64,000 bases of DNA from contig NZ_LNZB01000056.1 of NCBI RefSeq assembly GCF_001468085.1, forward strand, positions 62,001 through 126,000, read 5' to 3'. The notes beneath the pieces were generated by a model that did no database searches, was not told where the DNA came from, and saw only the letters and a program-made list of their open reading frames with translations. How positions within the stretch are numbered: the first letter of the stretch is position 1; each line of letters opens with the position of its first letter. Origin of the DNA: Legionella waltersii (GTDB lineage Bacteria > Pseudomonadota > Gammaproteobacteria > Legionellales > Legionellaceae). Positions 8,992 to 17,274 of this stretch are shown one piece after another. Position numbers and translations under genes: made by a program.

Positions 8992-9432
8992 TTATTGCGA
9001 CAGCAATGAAGCAACATGCTCTATTTGCTTGTCGCGGAGATTTGCTTCACAAGGGTATTTTTTACTAACACCCAGTAAAGCCACTTGCGAAACAGACATT
9101 TTGTCCTTATCGCTTTGTTGGCTGCTAATTTCTTTGTAGGTTTGTTGGATTAATTCATTCATTGTAATTGAATTAAGCTGAACGCCTTGAGGTAAACAAA
9201 ATAAAGGTTTGCCTTGAGTTTTTGCAACTTCATTCGTTTGAAGCAGAGTTTCCGCAATACTTTCGCAGGTGATGGTAAGCACATGCCTAGCCGATCTTGC
9301 CCAAGATTGTGATTGCGGATCAGCTTTCATTTCCATCTGAGGAATATTACTTGCTATGCTCATGTAGTTGTTTATCGTGTCAGCATTCAAGCATCCACTT
9401 ACCAATGTCAGTACAATTACTAGGTAGCGCAT
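8992..9432 (-). CDS. Small predicted lipoprotein, function unknown
   Basis: 146 aa from the ATG at 9432, preferred to a TTG at 9444 because GAGG sits 6 bases before it. The N-terminus RYLVIVLTLVSGC is a short lipoprotein signal with lipobox VSGC and Cys14 as the lipidated residue. The mature part has three more Cys residues (CESIAE, FCLPQG, YPCEANL) and a Rap1a-like look: short, helical, with paired cysteines. I do not recognise a named family with confidence. Confidence 0.7.
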   Translation of the reverse strand: MRYLVIVLTLVSGCLNADTINNYMSIASNIPQMEMKADPQSQSWARSARHVLTITCESIAETLLQTNEVAKTQGKPLFCLPQGVQLNSITMNELIQQTYKEISSQQSDKDKMSVSQVALLGVSKKYPCEANLRDKQIEHVASLLSQ

Positions 9433-9515
9433 TTTATACCTCAAGACTCATTTCGAATTATAGATGATAGTAACATTCTAACTTACAGTAAAGCCAAACT
9501 CTATGCTAGGACTTA

Positions 9516-9719
9516 TTAGACACCATGTGGTTTTATAAGTCCAAATTTAAACGCAAGAAGTAGAAAAATGAATAAAGACAAAGAGATAGCAATTCTGATT
9601 GTGAGCGCTTTTACTGTTCTTTTTGAGTTTTCAGTGTCTTTGACTAAGAAAAACAAACCACTGCCTAAAGAGACAACGATAAGAATCATGATAAAAATAA
9701 TGAAGATTTTAGTGAACAT
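9516..9719 (-). CDS. Twin-transmembrane protein, DUF2909 type
   Basis: 67 aa with two hydrophobic helices (about 4-27 and 42-62) joined by a short charged loop KDTENSKRTVKALTIRI. This small protein is commonly found beside cytochrome c oxidase assembly genes, and here it is divergent from the SURF1 gene. GGAG lies 7 bases before the ATG. The function is not established; a role in oxidase assembly is a neighbourhood inference. Confidence 0.8.
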   Translation of the reverse strand: MFTKIFIIFIMILIVVSLGSGLFFLVKDTENSKRTVKALTIRIAISLSLFIFLLLAFKFGLIKPHGV

Positions 9720-9786
9720 TTGTTATACTCCTGAAACCTCAGTGATTAGCTGAATATTTACCAATCTTTTAATCAGTAAAATATCC

Positions 9787-10518
9787 ATGCCAAGTGTAAC
9801 CTTTTTTAAATTTCGTTTCACCCCAAGTTGGCCAATGATAGCGCTAACGACACTATTTATTTTAGCTTTTAGTGAGCTAGGATTTTGGCAGATACATCGT
9901 GCCCATGAAAAACAACAGATGATTATCACCCAGGAAAACATGCTGCAACAAAAACCTGTAGTCTGGGGAAGTGACCGAGATCTGCCGAAACAGTATCAAT
10001 CGGTTCAAATTACAGGGAGTTACTTGCCGCAACTATTTTTATTGGATAATCAACACCATCAGCATCAATTTGGATACCAAGTTATTTCTCCATTGCTGCT
10101 TCAAAATGGGGGGGTGGTTTTAATTGACAGGGGTTGGGTGCCTGGTGATGTATCAAGAAAAAATTTCCCTCAAGTAGAGATACCTAAGGACAGTCAGCGG
10201 GTAGAAGGAATTGCCTATTTTCCAAGTAAAAAACAATGGGTCTTAGGGGCAGGAATAGAAAACAAAGGAAGTCATTTGTATATTTTAGAGCTTTTAGATG
10301 CAAAAATAGTAAAGCAAGTTTTGCAAAAAAAAGTCTACCCGTTTATTATTCGCCTCAATAGAAATGCTCCCTATGGTTTTATTAGGGAGTGGAAAATAGT
10401 ATCTATGCCACCAGAGAGGCATATTGCCTATGCGGTGCAATGGTTTGCTATGGCATTGGTTATTTTAATTCTTTTTATAGCCTTAAATTTGAAGAAATAT
10501 GCAAAGACAACATTTTAA
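9787..10518 (+). CDS. SURF1 family cytochrome c oxidase assembly protein
   Basis: 243 aa with the SURF1 layout: one N-terminal membrane helix (about 18-34, ending LGFWQIHRAHEKQQ), a periplasmic domain, and a C-terminal helix (about 213-236). Conserved motifs include GYQVISPL, VLIDRGWVP near 117 and HIAYAVQWFAMAL near the end. SURF1 helps insert haem a into oxidase subunit I. It is the first gene of the run that continues with a thioredoxin-like protein, ctaA, ctaB and SCO, and it overlaps the next gene by 20 bases. Confidence 0.93.
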   Translation: MPSVTFFKFRFTPSWPMIALTTLFILAFSELGFWQIHRAHEKQQMIITQENMLQQKPVVWGSDRDLPKQYQSVQITGSYLPQLFLLDNQHHQHQFGYQVISPLLLQNGGVVLIDRGWVPGDVSRKNFPQVEIPKDSQRVEGIAYFPSKKQWVLGAGIENKGSHLYILELLDAKIVKQVLQKKVYPFIIRLNRNAPYGFIREWKIVSMPPERHIAYAVQWFAMALVILILFIALNLKKYAKTTF

Positions 10519-11047
10519 ATACCTTACATTATTGATATTAGCCATGACGTTTGCTGCTCCTGGAATTATGGCTTATTTATTTTACCAGCATCCTACTTGG
10601 TTAGGATCGGCTAAAACGAATAGAGGCAGATTGCTCGCTTCTCCTATTCAATTAGAGGTGTTTAATGGGAATCCTAAATGGAAATTGGTGTATTGGAAAC
10701 CAGAGGGCTGTGATAAGACCTGCTTGAATCAGTTAAACTCTATAGGGCGAGTGCGCTTAGCTTTAGGGAGGAAATTGTACCAAGTCGATGAGTGGTTACT
10801 ATTGGATCATGCTAATAAACTCGAAGCAAGCGAATTGAGGCCCATCTTTAAGGAACAGGATATTCATGTTACTACTATCAAGAAATTAGAAGCAGCAAAA
10901 CTTGCAGAGCTTCCTAAAAAGGAGACTATTTTTATAGTCAATCCCGATAACTTCATTGTATTAACTTATAAAGAAGGTGGAAATCCGGATGATATTTACA
11001 AAGACATGAAGTTATTACTGAACACCAGTGAATTGAAGGGTGCATAA
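10499..11047 (+). CDS. Membrane-anchored thioredoxin-fold-like protein of the cytochrome oxidase assembly cluster
   Basis: 182 aa. One N-terminal helix (about 8-28) is followed by a periplasmic domain with EGCDKTCLNQL, a CxxxC pair as in SCO/PrrC thioredoxin-like proteins, and later TIFIVNPDNFIVLTY, which resembles the end of that fold. Proteins like this sit between SURF1 and haem A synthase in many gammaproteobacteria and are annotated only as transmembrane cytochrome oxidase-associated. A role in copper or thiol handling during oxidase assembly is inferred. Confidence 0.7.
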   Translation: MQRQHFKYLTLLILAMTFAAPGIMAYLFYQHPTWLGSAKTNRGRLLASPIQLEVFNGNPKWKLVYWKPEGCDKTCLNQLNSIGRVRLALGRKLYQVDEWLLLDHANKLEASELRPIFKEQDIHVTTIKKLEAAKLAELPKKETIFIVNPDNFIVLTYKEGGNPDDIYKDMKLLLNTSELKGA

Positions 11048-11051
11048 ATTC

Positions 11052-12056
11052 ATGTCCAGATCTCCTATTAAGCATATAGTCCTTGTTTCCACTGTGTTGG
11101 CTTTAATCGTTGTGATGCTAGGTGCCTACACGCGATTAACTAATGCTGGTTTAGGATGTCCTGATTGGCCTGGATGTTACGGGCATATGGTACTCCCAGG
11201 AGCAGATTTAGGTTTGCAAAATGCTCAAGTTAAATTTCCTGATATGCCAATAGAGAAATCAAAGGCTTGGACTGAAATGGTACACCGATACCTTGCAGGG
11301 ACCTTAGGACTATTCATTGTTATTATTGGTATTTTTACCCTCCATAATCGAGTAAAGGCTGGGGACATGCCTTGGCATATCCCGGCGCTGTTATTTCTTT
11401 TGGTTATATTCCAAGCAGCACTGGGGATGTGGACAGTTACTTTAAAATTACTACCAGTTGTGGTGATGAGTCATCTACTCGGTGGTGTACTTATTTTTTC
11501 TTTTTTAAGCCGGTACAATTTTCAGCTGAGTAAGATAAAGGGGGCTGATTTACCTTATTGGCGACCTTGGTTGCGATTAGGGTTTTTTATTGTTTTATCT
11601 CAGATAGCCCTTGGGGGTTGGGTAAGTGCCAATTATGCTGGAATTTCTTGCATTGGGTTTCCAACATGTAATGGGGTTTGGGTTCCAGAATTACACTTTG
11701 CTAAAGGATTTAATTTATTTTCAGAAGTTGGAGCTAATTATCAAGGTGGTTTGTTAGAAAGTGAGGTACGAGTAAGTATTCAATTTATGCATCGCTTAGG
11801 GGCCCTCATAACAGCCAGTTATTTATTGATATTGTCTGTATTACTTATGAAATTCAGCAGCTATCGCCCATTAAAAATAATGGGTATTGTCATTGCTGCA
11901 TTAGTCCTATTGCAATTTACCCTAGGTGTCTTGAATGTGATGTATTTACTGCCCTTGGCAGTTGCTGTAGCCCACAATGGAGTTGCTGCTTTATTGTTAG
12001 CAGCAGTCTTTAGTTCACTGCACTTTACTAGAGGAATGTTGAAACATGTCCATTGA
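11052..12056 (+). CDS. ctaA: Haem A synthase (COX15/CtaA family)
   Basis: 334 aa from the ATG at 11052. A GTG at 11040 would overlap the previous gene and sit directly on the GAAGGG ribosome site, so the ATG is more likely. Eight hydrophobic helices are expected. Signature pieces are GAYTRLTNAGLGCPDWPGCYG near the N-terminus, EMVHRYLAGTLG, GMWTVTLKLLPVVVMSHLLGG and QFMHRLGA; these His residues bind haem. It oxidises haem O to haem A for the aa3 oxidase, directly after CtaB in the pathway. It overlaps ctaB by 11 bases. Confidence 0.97.
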   Translation: MSRSPIKHIVLVSTVLALIVVMLGAYTRLTNAGLGCPDWPGCYGHMVLPGADLGLQNAQVKFPDMPIEKSKAWTEMVHRYLAGTLGLFIVIIGIFTLHNRVKAGDMPWHIPALLFLLVIFQAALGMWTVTLKLLPVVVMSHLLGGVLIFSFLSRYNFQLSKIKGADLPYWRPWLRLGFFIVLSQIALGGWVSANYAGISCIGFPTCNGVWVPELHFAKGFNLFSEVGANYQGGLLESEVRVSIQFMHRLGALITASYLLILSVLLMKFSSYRPLKIMGIVIAALVLLQFTLGVLNVMYLLPLAVAVAHNGVAALLLAAVFSSLHFTRGMLKHVH

Positions 12057-12930
12057 GATTAATGCTATCCGATCAGTGAATTGGCGGGATTACCTGGAAT
12101 TATGTAAACCTCGTGTCGTACTATTGATGCTCTTAACGGTTGTCGTTGGTATGTATCTTTCTACACCAAGTTGGATACAGTTGTCTTTGATTTTTTACAC
12201 GCTGCTAGGAGTAGGTTTATGTGCTGGCAGTGCAGCTGCGATTAATCATTTAGTCGATAGGCATATAGACTCTATTATGGCTAGAACAAGAAGAAGACCT
12301 GTGGCCCATGGTCGGGTTTCAGTAAATCAAGCACTTTGGTTTGCAATGATTCTAGGGGTTTTAGGGGTAGCCATTTTGATTGGGTTTGTAAATCAACTGA
12401 CAGCATTACTGACTTTTATTACCGTAATTGGTTACGCGGGAGTTTATACGGGTTACTTAAAACGAGCCACATCACAGAATATTGTTATTGGTGGATTGGC
12501 AGGTGCTGCTCCGCCATTATTAGGATGGACTGCAGTTACCAATCAGCTGGACCCACAAGCATTACTGCTAGTATTAATTATTTTTACATGGACTCCTCCT
12601 CATTTTTGGGCTCTAGCTATTTATCGTTACGAAGAATATCAACATGCCGAAATTCCTATGCTTCCAGTTACCCATGGCATACAATTTACCAAGCTAAATG
12701 TGTACCTATATACGGTTTTGTTGCTTGTTGTCAGCGTTTTACCTTTCGTTGTGGGTATGAGCGGATGGGCTTATTTATTAGGGGCAATAGTACTCGGTTT
12801 TCGATTTTTATACTGGTCTCATAAACTTTATTTTTCAGAAAAACCAGTCGTTGCTATGCAAACATTCCGATTTTCTGTCGTGTATCTAATGGTGCTATTT
12901 GTAGTTCTTTTAGTAGATCACTATTTATAA
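12046..12930 (+). CDS. ctaB: Protohaem IX farnesyltransferase (haem O synthase)
   Basis: 294 aa UbiA-type polytopic prenyltransferase. The first Asp-rich motif is in NHLVDRHIDSIMARTRRRP (about 69-87) and the second substrate site in VYTGYLKRATSQN; WTPPHFWALAIYRYEEY is characteristic of haem O synthase. It adds a farnesyl group to haem B. The start overlaps the end of ctaA, the enzyme that uses its product, so the two are translationally coupled. It is also known as cyoE. Confidence 0.97.
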   Translation: MSIEINAIRSVNWRDYLELCKPRVVLLMLLTVVVGMYLSTPSWIQLSLIFYTLLGVGLCAGSAAAINHLVDRHIDSIMARTRRRPVAHGRVSVNQALWFAMILGVLGVAILIGFVNQLTALLTFITVIGYAGVYTGYLKRATSQNIVIGGLAGAAPPLLGWTAVTNQLDPQALLLVLIIFTWTPPHFWALAIYRYEEYQHAEIPMLPVTHGIQFTKLNVYLYTVLLLVVSVLPFVVGMSGWAYLLGAIVLGFRFLYWSHKLYFSEKPVVAMQTFRFSVVYLMVLFVVLLVDHYL

Positions 12931-12940
12931 GGGGGTAGAT

Positions 12941-13585
12941 ATGGGTTTAAAACTTAAAGGAATCAATTTAACGGTTGTTTTGTTGTTAGTGTTTGCAGGA
13001 TTCTTTTCTGGTATTTTTGTTTATCAACATATGAGTGTTAATAAGAAGATCGATCCCAGTGAATTTCATGGAACTTTTCTCAAAAATCCAAGAACAATCA
13101 ATCAATTTAGTTTGATGGGAACTGACGAGAAACAGTTTGATAATGAAAGCTTAAAAGGGCAGTGGACTTTAGTTTTCTTCGGTTTTACTAATTGTGGGTA
13201 TCTATGTCCAACAACTATGGCAGAACTAGGGAAAATGTATAAGATTTTAGAAGAAAAAGGGATAAAAAAATTACCCAAAGTAGTGATGATTTCCATTGAT
13301 CCTGACAGGGATAGTCTAGAAAAGCTTGGACACTATGTAACCTCGTTTAATAAATCTTTCTATGGCGCAAGAGGTAATGAGGAGTTAATAAAATCAATGA
13401 CTCGTGAAATGGGGATAGCCTACTCCAAAGTAAAAAATAATGGGGATGATTCACCAGATAACTATGATATGCAGCATAGTGGGGCTGTTATTTTATTCAA
13501 TCCTCAGGGGGAATTAAATGCATTTTTTACAACGCCACATAATGCTGAATTACTGGCTAAAGACTATCTATTATTGGTCGCGTAA
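12941..13585 (+). CDS. SCO1/SenC copper chaperone for cytochrome c oxidase
   Basis: 214 aa: an N-terminal anchor (about 9-27), then a thioredoxin-like domain with the copper-binding CxxxC in FTNCGYLCPTT (Cys85, Cys89) and the third ligand His179 in YDMQHSGAV. SCO proteins deliver copper to the CuA centre of oxidase subunit II in the periplasm. It ends the SURF1-ctaA-ctaB run, 10 bases after ctaB, with GGGGG close before the ATG. Confidence 0.95.
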   Translation: MGLKLKGINLTVVLLLVFAGFFSGIFVYQHMSVNKKIDPSEFHGTFLKNPRTINQFSLMGTDEKQFDNESLKGQWTLVFFGFTNCGYLCPTTMAELGKMYKILEEKGIKKLPKVVMISIDPDRDSLEKLGHYVTSFNKSFYGARGNEELIKSMTREMGIAYSKVKNNGDDSPDNYDMQHSGAVILFNPQGELNAFFTTPHNAELLAKDYLLLVA

Positions 13586-13708
13586 TTTTTTTGTTTTTTA
13601 CGTTGGTTTTAGAGGAGAAATGAGCAATTGTATTCTAGTCTTAAAATAAGAAGGAAAGTTCATATTTTGAAACCCAGTATGAAAGTTTATATAAGGGATT
13701 TTTAATTC

Positions 13709-14617
13709 ATGAAAATTGCAATATTGGCAACCAATCCTCAACTGTATTCCCACAAGCGCTTAAAAGCTGAGGCAGAATTAGCTGGACATGAAGTTAAATT
13801 CATTAATCCTCTATATTGTTATATGAATGTAGCGGCATCTTCGCCTAAGGTTCATTATCGCGGGGGCGCCCCTTTACCTCATTTCGACGCAGTCATTCCA
13901 AGAATTGGTGCATCGAATACCTACTATGGCACTGCTGTTTTGCGACATATGGAAACGATGGGTATCTATACTGTCAATGAGTCCATTGCGATATCAAGAT
14001 CTAGGGATAAATTTCGATCTTTACAGTTACTTGCTCGCAAAGGAATCCCCATGCCTCTGACAAGCTTTGCACAATCTCCAGATGACACCGAAGATTTAGT
14101 GCGCATGGTAGGTGGAGCTCCTTTAGTGATTAAGTTATTAGAGGGTACACAAGGAAAAGGGGTTATTCTTGCGGACAGCCATCAATCAGCGGTTAGCATC
14201 ATTAATGCATTTAAAGAAATGCACGCGAATATTTTAGTTCAAGAGTTCATTGAGGAGTCCCGTGGAACGGATATAAGGTGTTTTGTTGTTGGTGATAAAG
14301 TCGTTGCAGCGATGAAAAGACAAGCTAAAGAAGGGGAGTTTCGTGCGAATGTCCATCAGGGCGGAAAAGCAATGAAAGTAAAATTGTCACCACAAGAGAG
14401 AGCAATTGCAGTAAGCGCTGCTAAAACAATGGGATTAAAGGTAGCTGGAGTGGATTTGATTCGCTCTAATCATGGTCCTTTGGTATTAGAAATTAACTCG
14501 TCTCCTGGACTCGAAGGCATAGAAATAGCTACGGGTATCAATATTGCTGGGAAAATTATTGACTATATCCAGAAAAAGGCAAAACCGATTACTTCCAATC
14601 ATCGATTTCATGGATAA
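13709..14617 (+). CDS. rimK: Ribosomal protein S6 glutamate ligase-like ATP-grasp enzyme (RimK)
   Basis: 302 aa, the E. coli RimK length. The N-terminus [18 protein letters not shown], the ATP-grasp core ([35 protein letters not shown]) and metal-binding [12 protein letters not shown] near the end are all present. RimK adds Glu residues to the C-terminus of S6. It stands alone between the SCO gene and a convergent HTH gene 5 bases away. Confidence 0.95.
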   Translation: MKIAILATNPQLYSHKRLKAEAELAGHEVKFINPLYCYMNVAASSPKVHYRGGAPLPHFDAVIPRIGASNTYYGTAVLRHMETMGIYTVNESIAISRSRDKFRSLQLLARKGIPMPLTSFAQSPDDTEDLVRMVGGAPLVIKLLEGTQGKGVILADSHQSAVSIINAFKEMHANILVQEFIEESRGTDIRCFVVGDKVVAAMKRQAKEGEFRANVHQGGKAMKVKLSPQERAIAVSAAKTMGLKVAGVDLIRSNHGPLVLEINSSPGLEGIEIATGINIAGKIIDYIQKKAKPITSNHRFHG

Positions 14618-14622
14618 TAGAA

Positions 14623-14868
14623 TTAATGTGCCCCAGATTTTGAATCACTTTTACCGATTAGCCAATCAGCATTGACCTCAAGCTCCTCCGCTAATGTTTT
14701 TAATAAAGGTTCATCTGGTTTGGCTATCCCATTAAGCAGTGCTTCTGCTTTGAACCTAGGAATTTTCATTATCTTGGACAACGCTTCTATACGCTCAGAC
14801 GTAGCCTCTGGAACCCCTATGTTATCTAGTTCTTTATTAAGTCGCTCTGAAAGTCTTTTGTTAAGCAT
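14623..14868 (-). CDS. Small helix-turn-helix (XRE/Cro-like) DNA-binding protein
   Basis: 81 aa. The region ATSERIEALSKIMKIPRFKAEALLNGI followed by KTLAEELEVNADWLIGKSD has the shape of a lambda-repressor-like HTH, with the ELEVNADWLIG end common in XRE regulators. GGGAG lies about 6 bases before the ATG. It is divergent from zwf, the head gene of the Entner-Doudoroff operon, across 218 bases, so it may regulate that operon; this is an inference from position only. Confidence 0.75.
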   Translation of the reverse strand: MLNKRLSERLNKELDNIGVPEATSERIEALSKIMKIPRFKAEALLNGIAKPDEPLLKTLAEELEVNADWLIGKSDSKSGAH

Positions 14869-15086
14869 CAGTTGCTCCCTATTCTATTGATTCAATATGC
14901 TGCAAATAGTTCATGAAATAATACTCTTTTAATTCATATAGCATAAATATTCAGATTTGCAATTGACGCTGAAGTTGTCTGATGTAAAATCGTTGCAATT
15001 TCAGCATCATATTAGAGTCAGGACTTACAAATAACTCTATGGTCTGGTGTTGCTATGCATGATGCGCCTGTCGCTTAGGATGAATT

Positions 15087-16574
15087 ATGACTTCAACTGA
15101 AGAATCAAAGAAAGCTTGTGTTCTCATTGTATTTGGCGCTTCTGGGGACCTGTCATTTCGAAAAATTTTACCTGCTTTATACGAGCTTGAAAGAGCCAAT
15201 TTATTGCACAGCCATACAAAAATTATCGCTTGTGATCGTCAGCAAATTGGACGCGAAGAATACATTGATTTAATTAAAGGAAAAATTCAACAACTTTCTA
15301 ACCTAGAGATTTATGATGATGTTTGGAGAAAGTTCGTTGATAGAATTCACTATTGTTCCATAGAGTTAAATCAGTTTGAAGAATACTCCAAGCTGAGCAA
15401 ATTTTTTACTTCAAGTGAATACCCTGCTATTTTTTACATGGCAGTTCCTTCAACCTTGTATTCTATGATATGCAAAAGCTTAGTCGCCGCAGATCTAGTT
15501 AATCCTTCATCACGTGTGGTATTGGAAAAACCAATCGGTCATGATACCAACTCTTCTGTAGCGATTAGTGATCAACTGGCGCAATTCTTTTCAGAAGAAC
15601 AGATCTATCGCATTGATCATTATTTAGGTAAAGAGACTGTGCTGAACGTTTTAGCGTTACGCTTTGCAAATGCACTGTTTTCTGAGAATTGGAACAATCA
15701 CTTCATTGAAAAAGTGCAAATTACTGTAGCAGAAGAGATTGGAGTGGCGGATCGCTGGGGTTACTATGATAAATACGGTCAAATAAGAGACATGTTGCAA
15801 AATCATGTATTACAGCTATTGTCTTTAATTGCGATGGAGCCTCCAATTAGTTTATCGGCTAAAGACATTCGTCATGAAAAATTACAGGTACTCCGATCCT
15901 TACGTTTGATGAATAAAAACAATATTCATCAGTACGTCTTAAGGGGGCAATATGAAAGTGGGAAACTGGACAGTGGTGAGAAGATAGTGGCTTATACACA
16001 AGAACATGGAGCCGATAGAAATTCTCAAACTGAAACCTTGGTGGCGTTGAAAGTGTATGTGGATAATGAGCGTTGGTCAGGGGTTCCTTTTTACCTATTA
16101 ACTGGCAAGAGATTACCCAAAAAATGCAGCGAAGTAGTGATTTATTTTAAATCACAAGCAAATTCCATTTTTACTAAAACCCAAAGGACAGGTTTTTCAA
16201 ATCAATTGATCATTCGTTTGCAACCTGATGAAGGCGTTGCTCTTTCAATCATGAGTAAGACTCCGGGATTTAGTGGTTTGGATCAACTGCAAAAAAACCA
16301 TCTGGATTTAAATTTTTATTCTGATTTAAAAAACAAGCGAATTGATGATGCATATGAACGATTATTGTTGGAAATTATGTCAGGCAATCAAAGCTTATTT
16401 GTAAGTCGACAAGAAATAGAGCAGGCATGGCTGTGGATTGACAACATTCAATCCTCTTTGAAAGAAGCTCAATTGCCTTTGCTAAAGTACCCTAGTGGGA
16501 CTTGGGGGCCAAATGAACTTAAGAATTTCTTTGGTGATCAAGCACGTATTTGGGATGAAGATGCAGTTTCATAG
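15087..16574 (+). CDS. zwf: Glucose-6-phosphate 1-dehydrogenase
   Basis: 495 aa, normal length. The nucleotide-binding start VLIVFGASGDLSFRKILPALY, the active site YRIDHYLGKETVLN (about residues 173-186, with His and Lys) and DMLQNHVLQLL are all present. It oxidises glucose-6-phosphate to 6-phosphogluconolactone using NADP. It is the first gene of a seven-gene run in which zwf, pgl, edd, glk and eda each overlap the next by 13-14 bases. Confidence 0.98.
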   Translation: MTSTEESKKACVLIVFGASGDLSFRKILPALYELERANLLHSHTKIIACDRQQIGREEYIDLIKGKIQQLSNLEIYDDVWRKFVDRIHYCSIELNQFEEYSKLSKFFTSSEYPAIFYMAVPSTLYSMICKSLVAADLVNPSSRVVLEKPIGHDTNSSVAISDQLAQFFSEEQIYRIDHYLGKETVLNVLALRFANALFSENWNNHFIEKVQITVAEEIGVADRWGYYDKYGQIRDMLQNHVLQLLSLIAMEPPISLSAKDIRHEKLQVLRSLRLMNKNNIHQYVLRGQYESGKLDSGEKIVAYTQEHGADRNSQTETLVALKVYVDNERWSGVPFYLLTGKRLPKKCSEVVIYFKSQANSIFTKTQRTGFSNQLIIRLQPDEGVALSIMSKTPGFSGLDQLQKNHLDLNFYSDLKNKRIDDAYERLLLEIMSGNQSLFVSRQEIEQAWLWIDNIQSSLKEAQLPLLKYPSGTWGPNELKNFFGDQARIWDEDAVS

Positions 16575-17274
16575 TTTCAAGACAACAGAACAGCTTACAC
16601 AAGAGCTGTCTGATTCCATATCCACCATACTGTTATCAGCAATCCGTGAGAGAGGCAACGCTTTTATGGTGGTTTCAGGTGGGAAAACACCCATTGATTT
16701 GTTTAATGCCTTGTCACAAAAAGAGCTGCCATGGGAGCGAGTGATAATTACTCTGGCTGATGAGCGTTGTGTTGATGTGCAAAGCCCCGAGAGTAATGAG
16801 CACTTGGTAAGAAACTATTTACTGCAGAATAAAGCTAAGAATGCAAACTTCATTAGTCTGTTTCATGCGGATTTTGTACTAAGCGACCACCTTCAACAAT
16901 TAGAAAGAACTATTTCTCAACTCCCTTCTTTTGATGTTGTTGTTTTAGGAATGGGAGAAGATGGTCATACTGCCTCACTTTTCCCATGCAGCAATGAATT
17001 GCTGGAAGGTCTAACGAATGATAGGCAATCGGTACTCTTAGTTCATCCCCAAAAAGCACCATTTCAAAGGATTAGCTTAACTAAAAAACGGTTGCTCAAC
17101 AGCCAGAATGTATTTTTACATTTGGTCGGTCAGAAAAAGAAGCTTGCTTTGCAGGAATTTTTATTAACAAACAATCCCTTTGAGAGACCTATTGTTTCTT
17201 TTTTAAACGACAAGATGGCCAATGTGAATATCATGTATGCACCTTCACTAGGGGAAAATGAATGCATCCAGTAA
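16561..17274 (+). CDS. pgl: 6-phosphogluconolactonase
   Basis: 237 aa from the ATG at 16561, inside the last codons of zwf; a start upstream at 16495 would add residues not typical of the family. GGGATGAAG lies just before it. Family motifs are VVSGGKTPIDLFNAL, ITLADERCV and VVLGMGEDGHTASLFP. It hydrolyses 6-phosphogluconolactone and so links zwf to edd. Confidence 0.95.
   Translation: MQFHSFKTTEQLTQELSDSISTILLSAIRERGNAFMVVSGGKTPIDLFNALSQKELPWERVIITLADERCVDVQSPESNEHLVRNYLLQNKAKNANFISLFHADFVLSDHLQQLERTISQLPSFDVVVLGMGEDGHTASLFPCSNELLEGLTNDRQSVLLVHPQKAPFQRISLTKKRLLNSQNVFLHLVGQKKKLALQEFLLTNNPFERPIVSFLNDKMANVNIMYAPSLGENECIQ

Noticed and set aside
12336..12824. 162-aa frame overlapping ctaB in another phase
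   Set aside because: Lies wholly inside a well-supported gene; rich in Cys, Ser and Tyr as expected of an out-of-frame reading of a membrane protein.
15016..15030. Single end-like sequence CAGGACTTAC as a second MITE
   Set aside because: Only ten bases match and no inverted partner is found nearby.
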